From NCBI GenBank assembly GCA_942486035.1, contig CALNXK010000515.1, forward strand, positions 62,001-126,000: a stretch of DNA of 64,000 nucleotides, in the 5' to 3' direction. The stretch's first letter is position 1, and each line of letters opens with the position of its first letter. The notes under the pieces are model-generated. The model was not told the DNA's origin and ran no database searches. It saw nothing but the letters and a program-made list of their open reading frames with translations. Of the stretch, positions 46,506 through 59,050 are shown piece after piece. Source of the DNA: Porites lobata (Eukaryota > Cnidaria > Anthozoa > Scleractinia > Poritidae). The translations under genes and the position numbers were made by a program.

Positions 46506-47229
46506 ATGGCTGAGATGACATATTGCGGCGAAGACCAGCTGCTGTCACAAGTACTTAAAGAAATTGACCTCATCCCACAACTGTTCTTCGCGTTCATCGT
46601 CAGCAATGACAGAACAGTAATTTCCTTAAATTCGAAAGCTATTCTCGTTCAATTTCATCTAATTATTTGTCCTTCGTTAGTGATTTTTTCTCCACTTTTC
46701 TCCGTAATAGTCTCCCGTTTCGTATATGTAGTGTTTGCTTAAAACCGCACGGCCAAAATCAACTTTGTCTGCCAAACAACTTCGATAGTGATTCTTTAGA
46801 TTTACTATTCGATATCTTGGAGTGGAAGGTATGCCGCTACCTGTCTTTTTCAGAAAGTGACCTCGTATCTCTCGTACGATTATGCGGTTTTTACTTATAA
46901 GAACTGAGATACTACACGCATTCCTAGTTCAGTTGTTACCAGTCCGCGAAGTGAAGTTCTCGCAAAGTGGGCCAATGTTTGTATATGAACTCTACAGAAA
47001 CGGCTTTTTGAAAATAGCCCAACTGTATTCGCAAGGTGTTTTCCATCCAAACTTTTACAGCGTTTTACAAACCTGCCCCAGTTATCGACAAGTCAAACGC
47101 AAGCTGCATAGCTTTCAACGTTTCGACAAGTTTGCGCGAAGAGACACTTTTCCTTCGGGTAGGTTCAGATTTCCTATTTGGGATAGTGGAAAAGAAGAGT
47201 GCCTTTTTCCCCGTGATAGCGACATTTAA
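46506..47229 (+). CDS. Gene B, copy 2 (two frameshifts)
   Basis: Relative to copy 1 it lacks a C at about 46633, and the T-run near 46890 is shorter. Correcting both would give the same 726-nt frame implied by copy 1. The breaks lie at different bases from those in copy 1. Confidence 0.55.
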
Positions 47230-48055
47230 TATTCGTTCTAGCTGGTATAAAGTGCTACTCAGCTAATACAAAGTTCAGCAAGGCAAAGTAAATAGCTTTA
47301 TCGTTGTCTTTTCGGGCGAGGGAAAGTTTTCCGAGTATTCTGTTTTTGCCTTATAGTTTGCTTCGAAAACTTTCCGCCGCTCTTACATTTTCTCCTATTA
47401 GCAAGATGAAGTTTTTCGATTGTTACAGAGATGTCTTGGTATCCGTCCTATAGCGTTGGAAACTTCAGCTTGAAAATAATGTATGGTTAAATGAAAAAGC
47501 GCAATATATCTGCTTTTGACACTTATTTGTGTTGGTTTGTTCAGTGTTTATGATAGATTTTCCGTTGTTCGTTCAGTGGTCCAGAAAGGTTTTCTAAGTA
47601 TTCTGTTAACTTGTTGTAGACCGATTGTTTGGACAATATTTAGCCGCCTTATTATATTCTTTCCTACTAGCAAGGTGAATTTTTCAATTGTTACAGGGAT
47701 GTTTGTCACCCGTCCTGTACGGTCGGAAACTTCAGCTTGAAATGGCTCTAAAAAAAAGAGTTAAAAACGATTGTTTACTTTTAAGCGTAGTATGTTTTGA
47801 TTTGTTAGAATGGGAAATGTTAACGTTGAGCAGACGTCTTGAATAATTTGAAAGGTAGAACCATGTGTACAATTCAAGTTTCATTAAACGTTACTGTTTT
47901 TGCTATAAAGGTGTCTGTTCCTAACTACGAACTGAAGTATAGCGCTTGTTTTTCAATAGGGCACAGCTATCTGGGAGTCAGTTAAATTATATTATTTACC
48001 ATTGTCTAATATCCTTTTAATAAAACCTTGACAACCTCTCCCTCTCTCTTTTGTC
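47230..48055. repeat. Noncoding stretch with ~160-bp imperfect duplication, copy 2
   Basis: Related segments lie at about 47320-47475 and 47583-47742, as in copy 1. Confidence 0.65.
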
Positions 48056-48099
48056 GGGTTGGGTGGGTGGGTGGGGGGGGGGGGAGGGAGGGAGGGAGT
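48056..48099 (+). other. G-quadruplex-type G-tract, copy 2
   Basis: The central part is an uninterrupted G-run of about 12 where copy 1 has GGGTGGGTGGGGGG, so the tract is either variable or poorly sequenced. Confidence 0.75.
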
Positions 48100-48263
48100 G
48101 TTTGCACCAAGTTTTTTTCTCAACTAGCTAAATCGAATTTTGTTTTAAAAAATCAGCCATCGGTGAGAGAGGTTTTTTGTTTTTAAAAATGCTGATAAAA
48201 TGTTTCACTAGCAGGAAGCAAGATGTCATTTAAAAATAAAGAAGTTCATCGCAGTTGTGGTCC

Positions 48264-48553
48264 CAGGGGCACCCAAAGACGGTTTGCTCCCAAATACATT
48301 GAAAACACTTTTTGGGCTACCCAGAGTACTTTTAGATAACTAGAACTGCACTCTAAGCGGCACCATATAATTTGTATCTGTTCCGTCATCCTAGGGGAAC
48401 TTACGTCTTTTCCAAATTAGGAGAGATTCAGTACTATTTTCCAGAAAATTTTAGAAAACTTTCCTAACAATTGTAGCCGTCGTCAAGTAACAGAAAATTC
48501 TAGACAATATTTTGAACAGATATTTTACAGAAGACAGTGGTTGGGTGCCCCTG
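48264..48553. mobile_element. 290-bp TIR element, copy 2
   Basis: Same length and same perfect 13-bp ends as at 21604-21893. Confidence 0.65.
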
Positions 48554-48568
48554 TAGACTGTGAAAAGA

Positions 48569-48590
48569 AAGCCCGAAAATATTCGGGCTT
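48569..48590. other. 9-bp perfect hairpin, copy 2
   Basis: Same stem-loop as at 21911-21932. Confidence 0.55.
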
Positions 48591-49106
48591 GTAATAACGG
48601 TTTAAAACCTTGACATACTGAGATACTGCGAGTATCTGTAAAATTATGTATTGTTTACTTCGAAAATTAGCTGTTTCCTTTACAAATCGACAACTGAAAT
48701 AGCCTAGAAAAAACAAAAACCAGAAAATGAAAAGGAACCAGCCAGTATTCATTTGATTCAAGTGACATTGCTGATAACAGAAAAAATAGTTTAGTTGGTT
48801 ACTAGAACACAGTTTTTTTCTGTGTGTCTGGCAAACAACTTAACAATTTTTTCACTCAGTCTGTGCAATAGCTCCCAATAGCTAACTGGGAAAATTGAGC
48901 ATCCCCCTTTTGAGGGTACCTTACCACAAGAACAATAATAATAGTATGTGATGTGATTTCCTCTCTATGTATAATTATTTAAACTGAAACAATACTATTT
49001 AACTGTGAGTTGCAGGTGAAAATTCAAAATCTTTAATATTTCATGCTCTCAACAGAGCTTTTCAACATAAAATAACAATGCAGAAGGTACAGGAGACAAT
49101 ATATAC
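48591..49106. other. AT-rich noncoding stretch, copy 2
   Basis: Nothing recognised. A-runs and T-runs here are mostly shorter than in copy 1. Confidence 0.4.
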
Positions 49107-49457
49107 ATGTCTAGTTCATTAGACCCACTCATCATATCTCAAGGCTTAGATGTAAAGCACATAAGCTGTATCATGATGGTCGTGCTTTCATTGCGTTTTG
49201 CACTGCACATCTGTCATTCACTAGAAGTGCTGTTACAAGCAGATGAAGAATCGACTAGAGAATACATCATTGAGGAACTTGGACTTCATCACCGTGTAAA
49301 AAGCACACGTCTAATTGATGTTTTCGGTGATCTTCTTACCTCAACGATAAGCTGTGAACCATATAAAAATAATTGTACAGTGCTATTATGTCATCACCAA
49401 AGAAAAAGATTATTACGGGTAGTGAAGGCGCGTTCGATTGACCTGGTTGAGGAATAG
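49107..49457 (+). CDS. Small intact ORF, 116 residues, unrecognised
   Basis: It runs from ATG 49107 to TAG 49457. The first half has a hydrophobic stretch (CIMMVVLSLRFALHICHSLEVLL), followed by a charged helical part (ADEESTREYIIEELGLHH) and a basic region (CHHQRKRLLRVVKA). Two AATAAA signals at 49459-49464 and 49468-49473 lie right after the stop. No family is recognised. It is intact only in this copy. It lies between genes B and C on the same strand. Confidence 0.5.
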   Translation: MSSSLDPLIISQGLDVKHISCIMMVVLSLRFALHICHSLEVLLQADEESTREYIIEELGLHHRVKSTRLIDVFGDLLTSTISCEPYKNNCTVLLCHHQRKRLLRVVKARSIDLVEE

Positions 49458-49473
49458 TAATAAATGGAATAAA

Positions 49474-50074
49474 CTCTAGAAACCGTTTGTTTTGGCAGTC
49501 AGTGCTCCACAGTATCTAGAGACCTACTTGAAGCAGCATCGTAAGAATCATGGATAACTTAACGGACCAAAAATTACAGTAAAGAATCTTAATAACGAGG
49601 AATAAGATCGATCGAACGCAACCTAAAAGTCCGCAACATTTTGCTACACACCTGAATTTAAAAGTCCAGATTCCCGCTGTGCTTTGTCTACACCATATGA
49701 TTGTTTTGCATACTTAAACTATGTTGAAACTAGTTAAGATCTTACCATACGCTGAACTACGCTGGTGTACAAGATGGCGAATGGCCAGCCGCTGTACAAT
49801 GACGTCATTATTATTATGGATCAATGAAACTCTGACTGTACGATGTACAGTCAGTCTACTATTAAATTATTGAGAAGTTACACAGACTTTCCAGCTTTTT
49901 TTTGTACAGGCTTCCAAATCATCTCACCAAATTTGGCACGAGATTGGTGTCCAGGGAAACACATTGGAAAGCCAAGGACTGGGAACTAGCCAGAATTTTA
50001 AATCAGTGAAAAACATCAGTCATCTCTATCATCTGTCACGGTCTTGTTGAGTAATTTAAGCGGATTCGATCTCT
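49474..50074. other. Upstream region of gene C, copy 2
   Basis: Keeps AATGACGTCATT (about 49798-49809) and the 10-bp inverted repeat at 49832-49854. No ORF is supported. Confidence 0.45.
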
Positions 50075-50199
50075 TATATATCCTTCGTGTACACGTATCT
50101 TGTTTTTTCATAGTGTTTTCTAATTCTCATTCAATACTTTTAGTCCTCTATTTCTCCAGAGCCGGCGAAGTTCCGTTTTGATCATCTACAGTTTCCGGC

Positions 50200-53100
50200 A
50201 TGGCGTTCACTCACATCAACGCACTAACACATTGTGACTTCAGAGTACAGGTAAGTGGGTTTGTAGAACATTTATTAAACAAAACAGAACTTTGAAAGTG
50301 AACAATTCATTTACCAGAGTTGTTTTTACACCCAACTTTACTCATTGTAGAGGCTAATCTTCGACTTACCGTATTCATTGAAAGGCAAAATTTGAGCGCT
50401 ACTTTGTTTTCTTAGAAGTTTTCTAAGATATTCCTTGTTTCACTAACTTTTGATTAAGCTTAATTTGCTTACACTACCAAAATATTCCTTGCATTGCGTT
50501 TCGTGGAGTTTGTATTGAATCCGTCATTTCTTTGAAAGTCGAGGTAGTGCTTGCAATGGAAAAAATTACACGTAAGGCATAGCGTACACTCTTGTTCTGC
50601 GAAATGTTGTCCAGCTAGGAGACAGACCGCGAAAAACGACAACAGCAACTGAAGCTTTTAACAGGGAGTTAATATACTTTAATAGTAAAAAGCACACTTT
50701 TCTTTATGTGGCTATATCAGAGAACAGTGTAAAATAAATTACAGTTAATTCTATTTAATCAGGGTACGAGACAGAACATGACTTGTTCCAGGATTCGCGA
50801 GTTGAAACGCTGTTTTCGAAGAAATGCGTTAAGTGATATCAAAGTCGATTTGAAACTCTTATTTTTTAAGACTACTTTTATCAACATGAAAGACTGCAAT
50901 AAAGTCAAAAAGACCAATATTTATATTTCGTTAGGTTCTTTCAAAAAAGAATAATAATTAAGAAACCCTTAAAAAAGAAAACTCAACGCATTTCTCCGCC
51001 GTTTGTGGACCTGGGCAGAACTCTATCTTGTATTTCTGTTTTCGCGTTCGTTTGACTGTATGCTGGAATAAGAATAGATGGAGTAAACTATAGAAATCAC
51101 TTGTTCAGACATTTGTTATCTCGTTAGATCTGGAAGTCCGGTTGAAATACAATACTGAGATACTCTTACACTTTAGCCTCTACATTCTAGTGTTTAAAGA
51201 ATCCCCGGAAAAGAGATTTCTAAGACATTTTCGGTCTCTTCAGCTTTCCAGAATACAGCCAATCGAACGCACCCTCAATAATCATCTGGGTAATTATGCT
51301 AGAACAATTATTTTCCTAAATAGCTATAACCAGTTTTTCTAAATACAAAAAAATAGGAGACTTTTCCACTGCGCTGCGAATAGGTGAGGATTATTTTCGG
51401 ATCCTTGACTATCGCATAAACGTTGTCAAACTTGCACTCCGCCGCGTAGTTAACCTGCGATCAGGCGGCGTTTTTTATTTGGAAAAGGGGGAAAAAAATC
51501 TTTTCCCCTCCTCTCCCAAACAAAAAGGGAAGAAGGACCGCCTGATCGCAGGTTACCCCGTAGTCTACTCTCAAAGTTTCTAAGCAAGTCCTTATTCGAA
51601 TTGTTTTACAGATAATATTCGCTGACGGCCCACTTAGTTGTATTGGCCGTCGCGTAAATATTATCGTGTAAAATAATTAATGCAGGTATTTGCAGAACTT
51701 CATAGGGTGCCAACGTTTATTTCAGTTTTCCGTGTTATTCAGTCAGGCCTCCGATAAATGGAGTTCGTCTGAATTTACCTTTTCATTTTTTTTTTTCTCA
51801 CGCAGATTTATCCAGATGGGCAGTCACTTTCGGAATCGTGCGACCTAAATACTTTGCAATCAATGCTAGATCCGGGCGAAGCTTCGAAAAATCAACTTAA
51901 CATCAATACGTATAAGAACGAAGTTTCGAAATCATTTCTTGGAGAGGGGGACCGGTTGACGGTGGTTGCGTTCGACAAATCTAACGGTACTCCATGTGCT
52001 ATCGCCATGTTCAAGAAGAACACCTATGACCCTTCTTTAATGGAACCTCTACCCTTATTACAAATTCACAGCGACATCTTGCAGACAACCCGTAAAACTA
52101 TTTGGGAATTAAGTTATTGTATTCGAAGCGTCGATAAGAAAGGAAAATGTCTAGGAGACATCTGCATCGCAACAGGTTTAGAAGCGCTGCATAATCTAAA
52201 TTTAAACGCGCGACGCCAATCTACCGTGAACGTATGGCTTCAATTAGCAGGCTGTTTTAAGAATAAATCGGCTCTAGGTCTTTATTTGTCGTACGGATTT
52301 GAAGTCGTCGCAATGTACCTTGGCTCCGTTTTAATGATCCTTAAAGGTTTAGATAATGTTTCGATCGATCGAGCAGTTCGCCTCGTGACACAGAAAACCG
52401 AAGCCACCTATTTACTACCAGTGTTAAAAGAAAGAGCCGATTTTCGCGTAAGTTCACCTGCCCACCAAACTCCAACTGTCCCCGCGGAAGAATCTGACGT
52501 CGCAGCCCTCGCAAAGCAGTACTATTACACAGGCCAGTGGTTCAACAGATGCTGCTGGGGAAATGTCTCAGGTAAAAAAGACGCATCATAAATTCGTTAC
52601 AACTTTCCCGTGGAAACAGCCTAAAGGTTCCGTTTACAGTTAGGTGCCAGGATTAGGCCCTTTTAAAATTTCTTTTCTGTCACATTCATGATAATTGTAG
52701 AACCTTTTTCAGCGGCGCTAACCTCAACTTTGATCACAAAACGTATTGTTTCACGACACAGATAAATAACCCATTTTATCTTACATTGTACTCACTATCT
52801 TTCCTCTACAGCTAATTTTGGAAATCAGCGCAGACAACTAACTAATCTGTAGGTTGCGGAGCCCGCAATACACGATTTCCAATAACAATAATATTCAATT
52901 CAGGTTCCTTGCGATGGTGTGTTTGTCATTATTCTCTTCAAAACAATGTATAATAAAACAATCATTTCATTCGGTTTTTCTGATATCCTAATTAAATAAT
53001 CGAATAATTGTTTAATATAGGAAAGTCCTTATCACCGTCATATGTCTTAAAGTTGTTTCTCTCTGCCACCTTTCCAGGAAATGGAATCTCCAGCGGAAGA

Positions 53101-54411
53101 CGATGACGACAGCGATGAGGAAGCTACACCTACACAGGACCGTGGGAGTGAAGGGGCAGGTACCCACGCTGCAGACGAAGAAACTCTACCAAAATCCATT
53201 CGGTTGGCTACAGGATGTCGGACAAGCGCAGATTTCGCATTATATGTTTCTAATCTAAAATTTCGTACTTTCATAGAGTCCGCTCGATGCGAGAATTCAT
53301 TATCAATTAGGCCTTCAATTTCAGATTCCACGGAAGCCGCTATGATTGAAAATATTTCTTCGATGATAATGCATCTAAGCGATCTGGAGACCTATCATGT
53401 CTTTTTACAAAATTTACAAATTGCGAAGCAAATCGATGTTTTAGGACGCTCACGAAACATGCATTGTCTGAGCGTGGCTTTTGATCTTGCTAACAATCGC
53501 AGAATCCACCTAAGCTACAACTACCTCAGAGAACTACTGACACTCTCATGGGCTGTTTACCGCTTTCCAGTTTTAAAACAAGTCGATCTAACCTGGAGGC
53601 ATGCCTTGCGCGTAATTCCCGAAGTCGCCTCGTTTTTGGACAACAAAATCATCAACGACGATTACCTTCTCCTTCGAATGTCCGCACAGCGCAAGATAGC
53701 CGTTACGAATCTGCTTATCTGCGATTATGTCTGCAATATCCTCCTGATGAAAGTTTAGGGGACGGGGACGGGCTACCGAGTTTAAAAATAACTCAACTTC
53801 ACGGTTTTTTTTGTTCAAGATGAACCATGCCGAGACGAATCAATGAAGAAGGTCGTGGGCAATCAATATCCCGAGGAACTTCGTATTTTTTTCATGGTGC
53901 TCCGACAACCTTAGTAGAGAAAAGAAGTCGGCTTTTAGGATACGACACGCAAGAAGCACCGCGCGAGCCGCGACGAAGTGACTGCGATGTAGACCAAAGG
54001 TATTGGCGAGAGGGGCGCGATTTTTTAGAAACGCAACTCCGTGAAATAAGAGGTCCAATTCCCATCGATAACGCACAAATTCTCGCTGACTGCTACGGAG
54101 TCGACTTGTATGACCGATTATTAGTAGATATTCGATCGGTTTTCGACAGCCAAAACCCTCCTTCAAATATTCAGCCGTCTCTGGGAAGGTTCGAGATAGC
54201 ATCTCGTGCACTCGCAACAGGCTACGCTTTTCCAACTCCTCGCTACTTTTACAATGAGGAGTTAAATGCAGCTTTTCAAACAGCAATCAGAGAAAGACGC
54301 GGGGCGTTTGGCGAGGAGGCTCCGTTTGTAAACCCTCTTGTATGCAGAAAAGCGCGATACGATCTAGAGAAGAGAAAACAGCGACAAAGAAGGCATGCCT
54401 ACACGGAGTAA
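50200..54411 (+). CDS. Gene C, copy 2: three-exon GNAT-like protein (several frameshifts)
   Basis: Exons are 50200-50250, 51806-52571 and 53078-54411. The G-run broken in copy 1 is intact here, so the GNAT-like part reads continuously. Exon 2 is instead one base too long (766 nt; extra C near 52507). Exon 3 has three indels relative to copy 1: one C fewer near 53671, one T more near 53810 and two T more near 53890. Copy 1 exon 3 and copy 2 exon 2's first two thirds together show that the gene had a full-length frame. Confidence 0.68.
50251..51805 (+). other. Intron 1 of gene C, copy 2
   Basis: Same organisation as copy 1, including the foldback element. A 66-codon ORF (51142-51342) exists only because of local indels and is not supported in copy 1. 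Confidence 0.5.
51451..51555. mobile_element. Foldback MITE, copy 2
   Basis: Same 18-bp perfect arms; interior one base longer than at 24808-24911. Confidence 0.75.
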
Positions 54412-54826
54412 ACGGGCACATTTAGTACATGCAGCTAACTTTCTCTTAAGGTTAGCCTCTCTAAGACGGACAAATTAGAGATTAAGAGTCACGTTTAGGG
54501 TAGACGGCAAACGTGAATTTTCGCCACATGACCAAGTTTTCCCCTTACTTGACTTTGACTGTTCTTTTCCTATACAATAAGCAGTTTGCGGTTATTTTCA
54601 TTCAGAGCTGCTTTATCCTTTTTTTTTATTTGCTTCTTTCCTATTTTGAGAATTCCCCTCAACTTGAGTCTGCCGCTTGCGGTGCGCCGTGAATGTGACT
54701 CCTAATCTCCCTATTACCTTAGTCTTTACCGCTTATTTTCAGTGAGTTAAAAGAAAACAAACTTTTATATGACAGTCAAAGGACACTTCGATTTCCAGTT
54801 TTAAAGTTTGGATTTGTCCGTCATAC
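54412..54826. other. Spacer after gene C, copy 2
   Basis: Lacks two bases of the AGAGAGATTAAG stretch relative to copy 1; no gene seen. Confidence 0.4.
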
Positions 54827-55208
54827 ATGGTCGACTGTAGCTCAAATTGTAGAAAACAATCTTCATCGCGTTGGAGAATGCAAGAGCTAGAAGGAAAAAC
54901 CCTGCATTTCGACAGGTATGCAGCATATAAAGTCATTTTAAATGCTATCTATTTCAAGTAGGATATAAGCGTTTGATTTCAATTAATTATTTTCTTTTGT
55001 TATCTCTTTTCGCAGGAAGAATCATTTTTTCCGGGAAGCTTTTTGCTCAAAATTCTTACTTCTCTTTACGAACCTCTCTTTGAATAATTTATACTTACGC
55101 ATCGTTTCGGAAAATATTCTACATCTCAATTTCTTTGTTATCTTTTTCAATTTGCGGTCAACTTGTAAACTTCGCAAATATTTCGCAAGTGCGTTTATCA
55201 CGTTCTGA
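54827..55208 (+). CDS. Gene D, copy 2: candidate two-exon small protein
   Basis: Exons are 54827-54915 and 55016-55208, with the same exon lengths as copy 1. The two T-run differences shift only four codons between them (FREAF here, FPGSF in copy 1). The competing minus-strand ORF is broken in this copy. Confidence 0.33.
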
Positions 55209-56070
55209 GTAGCTGCCCTGGGTCATCGAGGATGAAAAAGCACCACATAACAATTCAAGAAATGGTTGTATATTTTTCGGTCGTTTTCCCCGTTAAACCT
55301 TTCAAAAAGAGAGTCATTTTACAGCACGGTTTATATCTCGTTTGGTTGAGTTTTAACGTTCATATTTTAACAGAAAATACTTAAAAAGAATAAAAAATTA
55401 GATAGTTTTAAGCACGCAAAATTAACGCGCTAGTCTTAGGACACCTTGCGTTTCTTACTTTAATTACTTACCCTACTTCTTTAGAGTTTTATCTTTATTC
55501 TCCTCGCGAGGTTTTGCGAGTGACGGACTGTTAGATTGAAAATAATTATTATCGTCAAACATAAGCACGACGCGAGTAATAAAAGCTATCTTCAGAGGTC
55601 TCCAGTACAATTTCTAAAAGGCTGAACAAGAGACATAAACTTGGAAATGATGAAGCGAAGCCGGTAGGGAAAACAAAGACGAGTATAACGATAACAAAAG
55701 GACCGTGAGTCGCACAAAGAGCTGGTAATGGCCTGTTGCGCATGTTTCATGTATCCCATTATTGATTAAGGAGACAGTAATCGCTGGTAATACAAATGAA
55801 ATACAGCAACTTATCTTAAACAAGTTTTTATTCTTCGTTTTGCAATGTACACTTTTAATTCCCATAAACATTACTCTGTGTTTGTAAACAACAGATAATT
55901 TTACATACTTTTTATGTAAATGTACAAAATGTTTTAAAGTTGCATAAAACGGGTCCTTAAAATTCCACAGGTGACAAGACTCATCTTGGCGACGACATAC
56001 ATTTTTGCATTTCTTTCAGTGATTTTTTTCCCCTTGTAAGGGTATATATTTGTAATATTATTTTTCGTAG
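55209..56070. other. Noncoding stretch before the 1.82-kb array, copy 2
   Basis: Same as copy 1; nothing supported. Confidence 0.4.
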
Positions 56071-56302
56071 AAATAATTTAGGTCCAACGATCGCCGGGAC
56101 GACCAAAGGCCACCATTGTGATGAAGAAAGGACTCTGAGTGTAACCAATCACAGAGCTGTTTTCAAATGCGGAAAAGAAGAACTATGGAAAAGACACAGG
56201 GACGTGATAATAACTGTTCAGCCCGAGCACGAAGACCTATTCAAGCAGGCGGTTTATAGAGAGATAAGGCCAATGCGCTCAACAGTCCGAGGCAAAGTAA
56301 TT
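56071..56302 (+). CDS. Exon-like module A, unit 1, copy 2
   Basis: 232 nt. It shares the unit-1-specific variants of copy 1 (VTNHRAVFKCGK), so unit order was set before the macro-duplication. Confidence 0.5.
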
Positions 56303-56572
56303 GTAAGTGACATTTAATGGTTTAAACAGCAGCTAGAAACCAGTTGTTGAGAAATTAATTCCCTTGGAAATGATACTAGATTAACGAGACAATTACGTTC
56401 ACTTGAAAAATATACAGATTTTTGAGCGTTTTTTATTCTTACAATTTCGTTTCCTTTTTGTAATATACATGTCTAATTTTTATAACAATTATTCCGTATT
56501 TGTAAACTACACAACCTCATTTTTCTTAAGTATAACTTCTATTTATGTACAATTATTTTTGTTTCTCACGGG

Positions 56573-56773
56573 TTCAAGGTGACTCCCTTAAAAGAATCAA
56601 GTGCGTCAATCATCCAAATAAAGATTGGAGCTGCACCTATTGGGGAAATTTACATAGACGGTACTAAAGAAATGTTGACGACCGTCATGATTAAAAGGAC
56701 CTTTTTTGGGCCTCTAGTACTACAGGAAATAAAGGAACTCGTCATTGCTAAATACCAAAAGACATGGTCCTGA
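56573..56773 (+). pseudogene. Terminal module E1, unit 1, copy 2 (acceptor lost)
   Basis: The acceptor region reads TTTCTCACGGG with no AG, unlike TTTCTGAAAGG elsewhere. The coding part has variant codons (KESSASIIQ). Confidence 0.4.
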
Positions 56774-57022
56774 AATGGTATAACTATTGAAGGAAATGGC
56801 AAAGCCACTAAATAGGAAAATGCTTCATGTCAGTTAATGTCAATGTTAAGGAACTGTTTATTACCGAGGTATAGAGTTGATCCTAAACTACTGGCTGAGC
56901 TTCACGGTAACACTAACAAATCCTATGTTCTGTCTAAAGTTAAACAAGGACTACCGTAGGCTGACTGAACTGGGTCTCTGCCACTTGCTCTTACACCGAG
57001 GTAAACCCTTTGTTTTGATAAG

Positions 57023-57235
57023 TTCGTGATGTCTCGTTTGGAGAATGCTTATCTTTATATCATACAGAAAAAAATCGGTGCAGGACCTATTGGGGAAATG
57101 TACATGAACTGTACTGAACAGGTATATGTTGTCAGACAGAGGGACTTTTTCGGGCCGTTGATACCTCAGGAGATTGAGGAGCTTGTCATGGCGAAATACC
57201 GAAAGGACATGTTCCTGAAATGGTATAACTATTAA
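57023..57235 (+). CDS. Terminal module E2, unit 1, copy 2
   Basis: Intact here, unlike the frameshifted counterpart at 30375-30586. Encodes GEMYMNCTEQ where 32199-32411 has GEIYMNSTEQ. Confidence 0.5.
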   Translation, partial: FVMSRLENAYLYIIQKKIGAGPIGEMYMNCTEQVYVVRQRDFFGPLIPQEIEELVMAKYRKDMFLKWYNY

Positions 57236-57885
57236 ATTAAATAGTAGAGTCATTAAATAGGAAAATGCTTCACTTTAGTTCAAACCTAGGTGAAATATAT
57301 ATGAACAGCATGGAACAGGTGTACCTTGTGAGACAGAGGGACTTTTTCGGGCCGTTCATACCACAAGAGATTAAGGAACTTGTCATAGCAAAATACCGAA
57401 AGGAAATAAGTCATTAAATAGGAAAATGCTTCACTCTAGTTCAAAAACGTTATAGTTATATCCCCGTAAGTCTTTGCCAGTATCTAATTGAAAACTCTCG
57501 CTTTAGCTGTTGCTTTTGTTTTTTGTGTAAATTTACAAGTAATACAGCTTCCCTTTTTATTATACAGTTTACAGTTTAAACAAGGACTAGACTGAGTGAA
57601 CTGGGTCTATGCCACTTAATCTGTTCTTACACCTAGGTAAACCCTTTGTTTTGACAAGTTCGTGATGACTCGTTTGGTGAATGCTTCCCTTTATATTACA
57701 CAGATAAAAAATGCTTCAGGAACTATTGGAAAAAATAGAAAAAACAATGCATAAGTATGTGTCTCGTGCGTAGCAGAAATTAAGTGTAACGTTTTCGTAA
57801 TTAACAGAAATGAGATTTTACACTTACCATTATGCTCTCAAGGCTTCCTTTCTGTGGTATTGACAACAATGACTATTTTTCGTAG

Positions 57886-58117
57886 AAATAATTGGGGTCC
57901 AACGATCGCCGGGACGACCAAAGGCCACCATTGTGATGAAGAAAGGACTCTGAGTGTAATAAATCACAGAGCTGCTTTCAAATGCAAAAAAGAAGAACTA
58001 TGGAAAAGACACAGGGACGTGATAATAACTGTTCAGCCCGAGCACGAAGACCTATTCAAGCAGGCGGTTTATAGAGAGATAAGGCCAATGCGCTCAACAG
58101 TCCGAGGCAAAGTAATT
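57886..58117 (+). CDS. Exon-like module A, unit 2, copy 2
   Basis: 232 nt, same protein as the unit 2 and 3 modules of copy 1. Confidence 0.5.
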
Positions 58118-58387
58118 GTAAGTGACATTTAATGGTTTAAACAGCAGCTAGAAGCCAGTTGTTGAGAAATTAATTCCCTTGGAAATGATACTAGATTAAC
58201 GAGACAATTACGTTCACTTGAAAAATATACAGATTTTTGAGCGTTTTTTATTCCTACAATTTCGTTTCCTTTTTGTAATATACATGTCTAATTTTTATAA
58301 CAATTATTCCGTATTTGTAAACTACACAACCTCATTTTTCTTAAGTATAACTTCTATTTATGTACAATTATTTTTGTTTCTGAAAGG

Positions 58388-58588
58388 TTCAAGGTGACTC
58401 CCTTAAAAGATTCAAGCTCTTCGATCATACAGATAAAGATTGGAGCTGCACCTATTGGGGAAATTTACATAGACGGTACTAAAGAAATGTTGACGACCGT
58501 CATGATTAAAAGGACCCTTTTTGGGCCTCTAGTACTACAGGAAATAAAGGAACTCGTCATTGCTAAATACCAAAAGACATGGTCCTGA
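58388..58588 (+). CDS. Terminal module E1, unit 2, copy 2
   Basis: Same protein as at 31747-31947. Confidence 0.4.
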   Translation, partial: FKVTPLKDSSSSIIQIKIGAAPIGEIYIDGTKEMLTTVMIKRTLFGPLVLQEIKELVIAKYQKTWS

Positions 58589-58837
58589 AATGGTATAACT
58601 ATTGAAGGAAATGGTAAAGCCACTAAATAGGAAAATGCTTCATGTCAGTTAATGTCAATGTTAAGGAACTGTTTATTACTGAGGTATAGAGTTGATCCTA
58701 AACTACTGGCTGAGCTTCATGGTAACACTAACAAATCCTATGTTCTGTCTAAAGTTAAACAAGGACTACCGTAGGCTGACTGAACTGGGTCTCTGCCACT
58801 TGCTCTTACACCGAGGTAAACCCTTTGTTTTGATAAG

Positions 58838-59050
58838 TTCGTGATGTCTCGTTTGGAGAATGCTTATCTTTATATCATACAGAAAAAAATCGGTGCAGGA
58901 CCTATTGGGGAAATGTACATGAACTGTACTGAACAGGTATATGTTGTCAGACAGAGGGACTTTTTCGGGCCGTTGATACCTCAGGAGATTGAGGAGCTTG
59001 TCATGGCGAAATACCGAAAGGACATGTTCCTGAAATGGTATAACTATTAA
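58838..59050 (+). CDS. Terminal module E2, unit 2, copy 2
   Basis: Intact 70 codons; acceptor TTTTGATAAG. Confidence 0.5.
   Translation, partial: FVMSRLENAYLYIIQKKIGAGPIGEMYMNCTEQVYVVRQRDFFGPLIPQEIEELVMAKYRKDMFLKWYNY

Noticed and set aside
51142..51342. 66-codon ORF inside intron 1 of gene C
   Set aside because: It is open only in copy 2 because of small indels and has no domain; it lies between good splice sites of gene C.
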